From assembly GCF_022828255.1 (NCBI RefSeq), contig NZ_JAJQJW010000002.1:248001-312000 (forward strand): a stretch of 64,000 bases of DNA. Direction: 5' to 3'. Source of the DNA: Candidatus Nanosynbacter sp. TM7-075 (GTDB lineage Bacteria; Patescibacteriota; Saccharimonadia; Saccharimonadales; Saccharimonadaceae). Position 1 is the first letter of the stretch; every line of letters starts with the position of its first letter. Below, in pieces: positions 15,695-22,135 of the stretch. The translations under genes and the position numbers were made by a program. The notes below the pieces were generated by a model that ran no database searches, had not been told where the DNA came from, and was given only the letters and a program-made list of their open reading frames with translations.

Positions 15695-15722
15695 ATTATA
15701 CATTTTTATCTGTTATTTGCAA
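15695..15722 (-). promoter_or_regulatory. Promoter of the last pilin-like gene
   Basis: On the minus strand TTGCAA (15717-15722) and a perfect TATAAT (15695-15700) are 16 bases apart, followed by an AAGGAG ribosome-binding site. It lies in the only real gap (61 bases) within the tandem pilin-like cluster. Confidence 0.72.
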
Positions 15723-15724
15723 AA

Positions 15725-16138
15725 CTAATTAGCCTTTACCTCAATTCCGAATTGTCTCAAAATCATCTTAACTATAACCCATGCAAGAACAGCTACAATT
15801 AAACCAACTATCGAATAAGTGAGAGCAGTTTGAGCAGACTTCGTTTTTGCGGCATCTCCAGCTGAAGTGATATAGCGAAATCCGCTAAAGATAATCATAG
15901 CAACAGATAAAATACCCACAGCCCACAGTAGAAAATTAATCAATATACTTATTAATCCACCTTCACCTGCAATGCTTTTATTTTCCATATCCGCCGTAGT
16001 AGCAGTTTTTATACCTTTCTTTACGACGCTATTAGCAGCTTGCGCGGAAACGTTTGTCGGAAGAGAAGCTACTGATATGGCTGAAAATCCAAACACCGAA
16101 CAAGCTACAATTAACGCCGATAATATCATTTTTTTCAT
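15725..16138 (-). CDS. VirB2/TrbC-like pilin-family protein (tandem copy 5)
   Basis: 137 residues with a signal peptide (about 1-33, ending TNVSAQA), a polar linker with GEGG, and two membrane helices separated by FRYITSAGDAAKTKSAQTAL. The second helix reads YSIVGLIVAVLAWVIVKMIL and a short charged tail follows. It lies 2 bases after the upstream copy, so translation is probably coupled. Same family as the five neighbours and the solitary copy at 12.2 kb. Confidence 0.82.
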   Translation of the reverse strand: MKKMILSALIVACSVFGFSAISVASLPTNVSAQAANSVVKKGIKTATTADMENKSIAGEGGLISILINFLLWAVGILSVAMIIFSGFRYITSAGDAAKTKSAQTALTYSIVGLIVAVLAWVIVKMILRQFGIEVKAN

Positions 16139-16140
16139 TT

Positions 16141-16563
16141 TTACTCCTTATTATGATTACTAGATTCATCATGTTTGACGGGCTTATTAAACCCATCAAA
16201 CACAAAATTGACAATCGCCGAAGCAAATACAGAGACTATTAAGCCAACGACAGCATATAAAATAGTACTCCTAGCTTTTGCAGCCTTCTGAGCATCACCA
16301 CTGGAAAGCGCAAATAAAATACCACCAATAACTATCATAATAATCGAAATAGCACCGACAGCCATAAGTAGAACTTCAACGATAGTTTTTATAATACCGC
16401 CCACTTGATCTCCGCCGCTATCTTTATTTTTACAATAGACAGAGTTTTCATTTTCCTCTGAGCAAATATTAATACCGTTAGCTGCAGATACCACTGGAGT
16501 AAACACACCAAGGAGACTAACCATCAACATTCCAGCTGTCAGAATTTTCGTAAAAATCTTCAT
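16141..16563 (-). CDS. VirB2/TrbC-like pilin-family protein (tandem copy 4)
   Basis: 140 residues: signal peptide (1-28, ending VVSAA), a linker containing two cysteines (NICSEENENSVYC) that could form a disulfide, two membrane helices around ILFALSSGDAQKAAKARST, and a hydrophilic histidine-containing tail (KPVKHDESSNHNKE). Conserved LYAVVGLIVSVFASAIVNFVF marks the second helix. It begins 1 base after the next gene's stop upstream. The extra tail and cysteines distinguish it from its neighbours and suggest a specialised position in the structure. Confidence 0.82.
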   Translation of the reverse strand: MKIFTKILTAGMLMVSLLGVFTPVVSAANGINICSEENENSVYCKNKDSGGDQVGGIIKTIVEVLLMAVGAISIIMIVIGGILFALSSGDAQKAAKARSTILYAVVGLIVSVFASAIVNFVFDGFNKPVKHDESSNHNKE

Positions 16564-16564
16564 T

Positions 16565-16849
16565 TTAAACCTTTCCTATAATATAACCTGTTATAGCAAT
16601 CGCGTTAGCAATAATTACCAAACCGATGACTGCATATAGAATAGTATTCTTTGCGCTAGCCGTCTTAGCTGGATCGCCAGAAGACAGGGAATAGTTTATT
16701 CCAGCAATAATCACCATAATAACAGCCACGACACCAGCCACCCAGAGTGCCAAATTAACAAACTTCATAATATCTACATCATTATTCTGTGGCACACCAA
16801 GATCATCTGCCTTTCCTAATAATCCAGCAAAAAATTCCATATATCTCAT
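16565..16849 (-). CDS. VirB2/TrbC-like pilin-family protein without signal peptide (tandem copy 3)
   Basis: 94 residues, the shortest copy. It keeps the two membrane helices and the loop INYSLSSGDPAKTASAKNT followed by LYAVIGLVIIANAIAITGYII, but the first ~28 residues (MRYMEFFAGLLGKADDLGV) are not a cleavable signal peptide. An AGGGG site lies 6 bases before the ATG, which supports this start. It could be an assembly factor or an inner-membrane subunit rather than an exported pilin. Adjacent genes are 1 base away on both sides. Confidence 0.8.
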   Translation of the reverse strand: MRYMEFFAGLLGKADDLGVPQNNDVDIMKFVNLALWVAGVVAVIMVIIAGINYSLSSGDPAKTASAKNTILYAVIGLVIIANAIAITGYIIGKV

Positions 16850-16850
16850 T

Positions 16851-17285
16851 TTATACCCCTATCTTTGATGATATAAAGTTAACCAACGCAACAGAAGCTA
16901 GGGCAATAACCAGACCGATCGCGGCACTCATAATAGTTTTTCGCCCATGAGCAGCCTTATCTGGAGCGCCGTTACTAGTCATCATCAAGAAACCACCGTA
17001 CATAATATACCCAACGGTCGTGTAGCCAATAAGCTGCAATAAATCATCAACGATATTAAGCACGATTTTCCAGATAAAATTTGCCTGTGAATCAGCGTCT
17101 GAACCAGGATCTTTAATAGAACAGTCGTCTTTCGTTAATCCGTCATACCACGGCTTCAATGTTAAAATTCTGCCTTTTTTATCACATTTATTACTTTCAG
17201 CAAAAGAAGTATCTGGGAAAGTTAAACTCGCCCCAAACGACCCTATAATCATTAAAGACATTGCTATTATAATTTTCTTCATCAA
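16851..17285 (-). CDS. VirB2/TrbC-like pilin-family protein (tandem copy 2)
   Basis: 144 residues with signal peptide (about 1-30, ending TSFA), an exported region with two cysteines (NKCDKKG and KDDCSIKD), and two membrane helices around FLMMTSNGAPDKAAHGRKT. It diverges from the cluster consensus (TIMSAAIGLVIALASVALVN for the second helix) but keeps the S/T-x-G...A...R/K-x-T loop. The start overlaps the upstream stop by 4 bases and an AGGAGG site lies just before. Same inferred role as its neighbours. Confidence 0.8.
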   Translation of the reverse strand: MMKKIIIAMSLMIIGSFGASLTFPDTSFAESNKCDKKGRILTLKPWYDGLTKDDCSIKDPGSDADSQANFIWKIVLNIVDDLLQLIGYTTVGYIMYGGFLMMTSNGAPDKAAHGRKTIMSAAIGLVIALASVALVNFISSKIGV

Positions 17286-17653
17286 TCGAAAACTCCTCCT
17301 GGAATAATAAAGTTAGTAATTGCCACCATAAACGCAAACATTATTATCCCAATAACAGTATTAGTCCAAACTTCACGCGCTTTTTTTATCTTATCTGGAC
17401 TACCCTCAGAAGTGGTATATAAGAATGCCCCATATATAACAGCACCAACCGCCGCGACCAAAACTCCAGCGGTTAAGATTTTAATAACTTGCTTGATTAT
17501 GTTGATAATTGCTGTGCTGCCTTCGCCGTCACAAGAAATAACAGAGGTTTCCGCGCCACCACATTTGGCAGCCAAAGCTATTCTGGGTATAAAAACACTT
17601 CCTGCGATTACTGTTGCGATAAATATACTGATTACAATATTTCTTTTTGTCAT
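17282..17653 (-). CDS. VirB2/TrbC-like pilin-family protein (tandem copy 1, first gene)
   Basis: 123 residues: signal peptide (1-28, ending RIALAA), a short exported loop with two cysteines (KCGGAETSVISC), then two membrane helices around FLYTTSEGSPDKIKKAREV. The second helix is less conserved (TVIGIIMFAFMVAITNFII). It is the first of six tandem genes on the minus strand that touch or overlap. The cysteine-containing exported segments of copies 1, 2 and 4 set them apart from copies 5 and 6. Confidence 0.8.
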   Translation of the reverse strand: MTKRNIVISIFIATVIAGSVFIPRIALAAKCGGAETSVISCDGEGSTAIINIIKQVIKILTAGVLVAAVGAVIYGAFLYTTSEGSPDKIKKAREVWTNTVIGIIMFAFMVAITNFIIPGGVFD

Positions 17654-17663
17654 AAAATTTTCT

Positions 17664-17690
17664 CTTATACCTAAATTGTAAAATAGTCAA
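17664..17690 (-). promoter_or_regulatory. Possible promoter of the tandem pilin-like cluster
   Basis: On the minus strand TTGACT (17685-17690) and TATAAG (17664-17669) are 15 bases apart, shorter than ideal, 10 bases before the first ATG. A good -35 but a weak overall promoter. Confidence 0.35.
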
Positions 17691-17712
17691 GCGAAAAAAG
17701 CAAACATTTTCC

Positions 17713-17741
17713 TTGAAAAGACAGAAGTAATCTGATAATAT
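17713..17741 (+). promoter_or_regulatory. Promoter of tRNA-Asp
   Basis: TTGAAA (17713-17718) and TAATAT (17736-17741) with a 17-base spacer, ending 15 bases before the tRNA. Confidence 0.65.
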
Positions 17742-17756
17742 AAGGGATATTGATAT

Positions 17757-17834
17757 GCGCTCGTAGTGAAGTTGGCCTATCACGCCTCCCTGTCACGGAG
17801 GAGATCGCCGGTTCGAATCCGGTCGAGCGCGCCA
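17757..17834 (+). tRNA. tRNA-Asp (anticodon GUC)
   Basis: 78-base cloverleaf beginning GCGCTCGTAGTGAAG, anticodon arm CCTCC-CTGTCAC-GGAGG (anticodon GTC), T-loop GGTTCGAATCC, acceptor closing CGAGCGC and encoded CCA. Confidence 0.96.
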
Positions 17835-17843
17835 CAGATAATT

Positions 17844-17867
17844 CACCCCTTGATAGGGTGTTTTTTT
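17844..17867 (+). terminator. Terminator after tRNA-Asp
   Basis: Stem CACCC / GGGTG followed by a T7 run, 9 bases after the tRNA. Confidence 0.85.
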
Positions 17868-17888
17868 ATGGAAAATATACCATTTTTA

Positions 17889-17977
17889 TTGCATTTTTGT
17901 ATAGTTTATGTTATGATATAGCCAATTGGACTGTAAGGTCTAAGGAATTTTTATAATAAAATATCTGACAATGTCAG
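17889..17977 (+). promoter_or_regulatory. Promoter and structured leader of the lipoprotein gene
   Basis: TTGCAT (17889-17894) and TATGAT (17912-17917) are 17 bases apart, giving a leader of about 73 bases. The leader holds two small hairpins: TTGGAC / GTCTAA at 17926-17943, and a near-perfect palindrome CTGACA-A-TGTCAG at 17965-17977. A second TATAAT lies at 17952-17957, which would put the palindrome right at its transcription start. Either could be an operator; no regulator is known. Confidence 0.45.
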
Positions 17978-17996
17978 AGGAAGGATCCCAAGCGTT

Positions 17997-19058
17997 ATGG
18001 TTCGAAATCGTGAACAATTTAACCCAAGTGATTCAGAGATACAACTTTCAACTTTACTTAAAGAAAAGGCCTTAAAGGGCATCGCTACAGCGGCAGCATT
18101 GTTAGCTGCAGTAGCTCCACTGTCAGCCTGTGGTGAAAGCTACAGTGAGCCAACTCCAGATACAACATCCACGTCGCAAGAAACTCAAGATCCTACACCT
18201 TCAGTAGAAGAGACAAGCTCTCCATCACTATTAAAAACCCCAGAGCAGGTACGACAAGAATACAGAGAAGTTATGCCTCAAAAACCCGTAGATGTTGACG
18301 AAACGGCAGATAAGCTAAATAGAGGTGAAGAACCGTTAGAAACATTAACAGAATTTATTAAAAAACAAGGCTTTTCATTTCCGCATATAGACGAAAAAAT
18401 CCCTACACTTCAGAATTGTATTTCAGTTGAAAAAAAAGATGCTGCAGATAAATTAGGCTCTCAAGTAGGGTCAGTAATTGCTGTGACAAGTATGTTGCAA
18501 AACCCAGAATATGGTCTTGACAAAACATCAGTAAATACTATTACCGATTCTATGGCAGAAACTTTTGTAGACGAGGATTATCGTCAAGGTTTTAAGGATT
18601 CCATGTATTACCTTGGAAAATCTATAGGATATAACCTAGATCATCCAGATGATGACTATCCCGTTCCTGCTCCTGTTCCAGGAACTCAAGCTTCTGCCGT
18701 TTTACAGGCAAAAGCTAGTGAAGGGGGGTGCTACGGAGCATGGTATCACGGCAAAGACTTGAGGAATCCCTATGGGACCGGTGCTGGAGATGTGCAAATC
18801 GATAGGTACGGAATTTTTGGTACTAATTTTTATCAGCTTGATGGGTTCAACAATTATTCAGGAGATGTTGAACCAGACAGTTTACTTAAGGCACTGGTTA
18901 CTCACCACAAAAAAGGCGATAATCTATATGGCGACAATAGCCATAGCACCAATGCAAATCTAGGCGAAGGCGCATGGATAATACACATGGAGAACAGCTC
19001 CGAATTCAACTACAATGAAGACGGCAAAGAGACGACAATAAAAGTCCAAGATCAATAA
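17997..19058 (+). CDS. Putative lipoprotein, first gene of the T4SS-like run
   Basis: 353-residue secreted protein with a long polar N-region, a hydrophobic core (IATAAALLAAVAPLSAC) and a lipobox with cysteine at residue 45. A low-complexity T/S/P-rich linker follows (TPDTTSTSQETQDPTPS), then a globular region with charged helices (EQVRQEYREVMPQKPVDVDETADKLNRG) and a C-terminal part rich in G, Y and N (GGCYGAWYHGKDLRNPYGTGAGD). No family is recognised. It precedes the VirB6-like gene by 50 bases, with an RNA hairpin between them. A surface-exposed role connected to the secretion system is an inference from position and the lipobox. Confidence 0.78.
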   Translation: MVRNREQFNPSDSEIQLSTLLKEKALKGIATAAALLAAVAPLSACGESYSEPTPDTTSTSQETQDPTPSVEETSSPSLLKTPEQVRQEYREVMPQKPVDVDETADKLNRGEEPLETLTEFIKKQGFSFPHIDEKIPTLQNCISVEKKDAADKLGSQVGSVIAVTSMLQNPEYGLDKTSVNTITDSMAETFVDEDYRQGFKDSMYYLGKSIGYNLDHPDDDYPVPAPVPGTQASAVLQAKASEGGCYGAWYHGKDLRNPYGTGAGDVQIDRYGIFGTNFYQLDGFNNYSGDVEPDSLLKALVTHHKKGDNLYGDNSHSTNANLGEGAWIIHMENSSEFNYNEDGKETTIKVQDQ

Positions 19059-19086
19059 AGTACTTATTTTGTATAATTATTTGCAT

Positions 19087-19120
19087 AATCACCTTCATAT
19101 ATGATTAAATGAAGGTGATT
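19087..19120 (+). promoter_or_regulatory. Perfect 12-bp hairpin covering the VirB6-like gene's ribosome-binding site
   Basis: AATCACCTTCAT and ATGAAGGTGATT are perfect reverse complements separated by 10 bases. The right arm contains the AAGGTG ribosome-binding site and one possible ATG (19109). No T run follows, so it is not a normal terminator. Folding would hide the ribosome-binding site. Confidence 0.7.
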
Positions 19121-19126
19121 ATGTTT

Positions 19127-22066
19127 ATGAGTGGGTACGATCGTAGAAACGTCTTTAAGAATATAGTTTTATATTTGTGCGTAAGCGCCTTATTTATATT
19201 ACCAATTTCTACGCTATTAACCTCTTTACCTGCATTTGCCGCTGGGTATTTTGACGGTCTCAGTACTCAAGAAAAATATAAGTTCTATGTTTATGCGCGC
19301 GCATTAGATACATGTTTTGTCCGTGCGGGAAGTAAGGCGCCCAACAGCAACGTAGAGGAGCTGAAAAAGGGAAAAATATTTAATAACGTTGGCGACGGAG
19401 CTTACGTAGGAACTTTTCCAGGCTTTACAGGATACAATAACTCGGGAGGATATTTTGATTGCAACTCAGCTGAACTTATGAGTACAGCTGTTAGTCAATT
19501 CAATATACAGCCACAAGGAAGATCCTCCGCTGTAGAGGTATTGCTTTGCAAAATAGGATACAGGAGAGGCACTAACTACACCCTGTCCGAAGACGAATGT
19601 ATAAATGGAAGTGGTGCATTTGGTAAAAAAAAGAAGTCTGCAGGAGGAAAAGATGATAGACAAGACGACGTTAACATATATTCAAAAGGGAAGATATTTG
19701 AAGTACTAACAAATTTATCAGGTTATAAAAATGGTATAGAAAACTCCGATCCTAGCATAAAATATCTTGTCTCAAGGTCCATGATAAAAGGTTGCGTAAA
19801 AGACGACAATCCTCAACCTCAACGACACAGCTCAAAAGATTGGGAAATACCAAATATAGATGGTAACGGAAATTTGACTAACTCATATTACCTACCTGGC
19901 GACGGGCAGGGTTATAATGTGGGTGGATCAAATAACCGTGAATGGCCACAGAAGCATTATGACGCAAATATTTCTGAATGGCAGTGTATGAATATATACC
20001 AGCGCCTAGTGGAGTCAGCGCCAAAGTATCAAGAAGCTCTAAAACAGTCAGCCACAGACACTGCATGCGCGGGGCTGGCGGGGGAAGAGCTAGAGGCCTG
20101 TAAAGACGGAATAGAACATAAGGGTGATTCTGAATACTGCAAAACAAAATACAAGAGTGACGACAAAAAACTAAACGCCTGTAAGCAAGGTCAGTCTGCA
20201 AAGGTGGAGAATCCTGACGCGTCAGACAAAGAAGATAAAAAGGACTGCGGAGATGTGCTGGATAGCGGACTATTGGGATATTTTATATGTCCAGTGATAA
20301 ACGTCGCTATTAGTTTTGCGGATGGGGCTTGGTCTATTTTTGAATTTCTTCTAATCAACAACCCCCTTGATAGAAGTGGAGCCTATTACGACTCGTGGAC
20401 AAAGGTGCGCGATTTAGCTAACGCTATATTAGTCGTTATATTTTTAGGAATTGTTATATCTCAGGTATCAAACATTGGAATATCCAATTACGGTATCAAA
20501 AAAATGCTACCAAGACTTGTTATTGTGGCGGTAGCTATTAATATATCTTACTATCTCATGCAGGTGATAATTGATATTGCTAATATCACCGGTAAAAGTA
20601 TAGACGGTATATTTAGTGGATTTGAATCATACTCTGGGCTTAAAGCAGCAAATGGATGGTCTGTATTATTAGATTCTATACTTCTTTCTGCTACCGTTGC
20701 TGGTAGTGTTGGAGTCACCTTAGCGGCTGGTGCAGTATTGGGTTGGCCTGCCATAATATTGTTCTTGGGCGCCATGATCATCCCAGCAATTATTGGAATT
20801 ATAGCAGGCCTGTTAGCACTACAAGTAAGATCTATGCTTATTCCTATATTGGCTATTTTTTCTCCTGTAGCTTTAGTGGCTTGGGTATTGCCAAATACTC
20901 AAAAACTATTTGACAAATGGAAAAGCATGTTTACTGGATTGGTTTTTCTTTATCCTCTAGCATCTATATATTATGGCGGACTAAAGTTTGCAGCTTCACT
21001 CACGCTAGGAGAAGGGGAGTCTAGTAGCATACAGAGACTCATGGCTTTAGCTGCACTATTTATTGGAACATTTATGGTAGCTGTTATAGCTATAAAATCC
21101 AACTCAATCATGGGCAAAATCGTAGGTGGCATTGGTGGCTTTGCTAATAAATTGGGTGTTTCACGGCTTGGCGGATTAGTGTCAAATACAGCTTCAGGCA
21201 TGATGTCATCTAGGAGGGCAGAGTTTTTAAGTAAGGGTATAGGTGGACGAAAAAATCCATTCACTATCGGCGCCCATAAAGCCATGAAGCGGTTCAGCGA
21301 CAATAAAAAACTTCGTCAAATTGATCAAGCAAACTATGAAGCATACGCAGATAGAGGGTTCAAAGAATCTCTTGCCTCTGGAAAATATGATAGCAGACTG
21401 CGTAGCTTAGAATTGCCTGGATCAAAGGCGCGAATTCAAGAGATGACTCATTCATTAATTTCTACAGAAGTTAAAAACGCACAAATAAGTTTCGGAAATG
21501 CTTCCATACAAGAATTGAAATCTGCCTTATCTGATGCCATCAAAAACGGAGACGATGTAAAAGCTCGAGCCGCACAAAACATACTCTTGTCTAGTCGAGG
21601 TCCAGGGGGTATTGACGCACATAATCAGGCGATTAGTGAATCTGAAAGCTACATGAGCGACGACATGGGTGCGAAACTTAGAAGCAATATTCAAGAGTCT
21701 AATAGCAGTGTATTCGATAAGGACCCTGGATTACTAAAGTGGGCAAGCGGACAAGGCTCATCTATGGACGGTGCTCATAATGCGGCAGCGAGAGAGTCTA
21801 TTTCCCTAGATAAATTTACTGGTATGACAAAAAGTTCCCAGCTTGATAGGATTAACGGTGGCGGTATAAGCAGTGACCAAGCGACAAGTGCAATAAACCC
21901 ATCAGGATCAACTTTTTCTAAGCTTGACCCAGAAGTCGTTCAAGCATTAAATAAAATTGCTAATAATGAGAATAATAATGAGAATAATAGTAGTTCTGGG
22001 GGGGGAATAATTATTGCTACATCTCAAGAAGATGTAAGAAAGGCATTAGAGGATTCTAGACGATGA
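19127..22066 (+). CDS. VirB6/TrbL-like polytopic membrane protein 1 of the T4SS
   Basis: Large protein of about 979 residues, expected to form part of the inner-membrane channel of a type IV secretion system. It has an N-terminal signal or anchor helix (IVLYLCVSALFILPISTLL), a ~380-residue exported region with many cysteines, a central set of 6-8 membrane helices (about residues 410-680) containing SNIGISNYGIKKMLPRLVIVA, and a ~300-residue polar C-terminal tail with coiled-coil-like and Ser/Asn-rich parts. The central motif is shared with the next gene (SVGISNYGVKKMLPRLVIAA), so the two are paralogous in their core. I choose the ATG at 19127, 9 bases after AAGGTG; 19109 and 19121 are alternatives. 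Confidence 0.82.
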   Translation: MSGYDRRNVFKNIVLYLCVSALFILPISTLLTSLPAFAAGYFDGLSTQEKYKFYVYARALDTCFVRAGSKAPNSNVEELKKGKIFNNVGDGAYVGTFPGFTGYNNSGGYFDCNSAELMSTAVSQFNIQPQGRSSAVEVLLCKIGYRRGTNYTLSEDECINGSGAFGKKKKSAGGKDDRQDDVNIYSKGKIFEVLTNLSGYKNGIENSDPSIKYLVSRSMIKGCVKDDNPQPQRHSSKDWEIPNIDGNGNLTNSYYLPGDGQGYNVGGSNNREWPQKHYDANISEWQCMNIYQRLVESAPKYQEALKQSATDTACAGLAGEELEACKDGIEHKGDSEYCKTKYKSDDKKLNACKQGQSAKVENPDASDKEDKKDCGDVLDSGLLGYFICPVINVAISFADGAWSIFEFLLINNPLDRSGAYYDSWTKVRDLANAILVVIFLGIVISQVSNIGISNYGIKKMLPRLVIVAVAINISYYLMQVIIDIANITGKSIDGIFSGFESYSGLKAANGWSVLLDSILLSATVAGSVGVTLAAGAVLGWPAIILFLGAMIIPAIIGIIAGLLALQVRSMLIPILAIFSPVALVAWVLPNTQKLFDKWKSMFTGLVFLYPLASIYYGGLKFAASLTLGEGESSSIQRLMALAALFIGTFMVAVIAIKSNSIMGKIVGGIGGFANKLGVSRLGGLVSNTASGMMSSRRAEFLSKGIGGRKNPFTIGAHKAMKRFSDNKKLRQIDQANYEAYADRGFKESLASGKYDSRLRSLELPGSKARIQEMTHSLISTEVKNAQISFGNASIQELKSALSDAIKNGDDVKARAAQNILLSSRGPGGIDAHNQAISESESYMSDDMGAKLRSNIQESNSSVFDKDPGLLKWASGQGSSMDGAHNAAARESISLDKFTGMTKSSQLDRINGGGISSDQATSAINPSGSTFSKLDPEVVQALNKIANNENNNENNSSSGGGIIIATSQEDVRKALEDSRR

Positions 22067-22098
22067 GGTAGCTAGACGCATGCTTCATACGCTCTCTC

Positions 22099-22127
22099 TT
22101 GACTTTTTCCATCAAAAATGCTAATAT
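22099..22127 (+). promoter_or_regulatory. Promoter within the T4SS run, leaderless type
   Basis: TTGACT (22099-22104), 17-base spacer, TAATAT (22122-22127) preceded by TGC. The ATG of the next gene is only 8 bases further. This is one of the most complete promoters in the window. Confidence 0.75.
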
Positions 22128-22135
22128 AACACCAG

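Noticed and set aside
16032..16242. Short open frames on both strands within the pilin-like cluster
   Set aside because: They are out-of-frame shadows of the clearly conserved two-helix proteins.
17750..17956. Plus-strand open frame covering tRNA-Asp
   Set aside because: The tRNA and its terminator fully explain the region.
19087..19120. Hairpin as a terminator of the lipoprotein gene
   Set aside because: No T run follows either arm; the sequence continues ATGTTTATGAG into the next gene.
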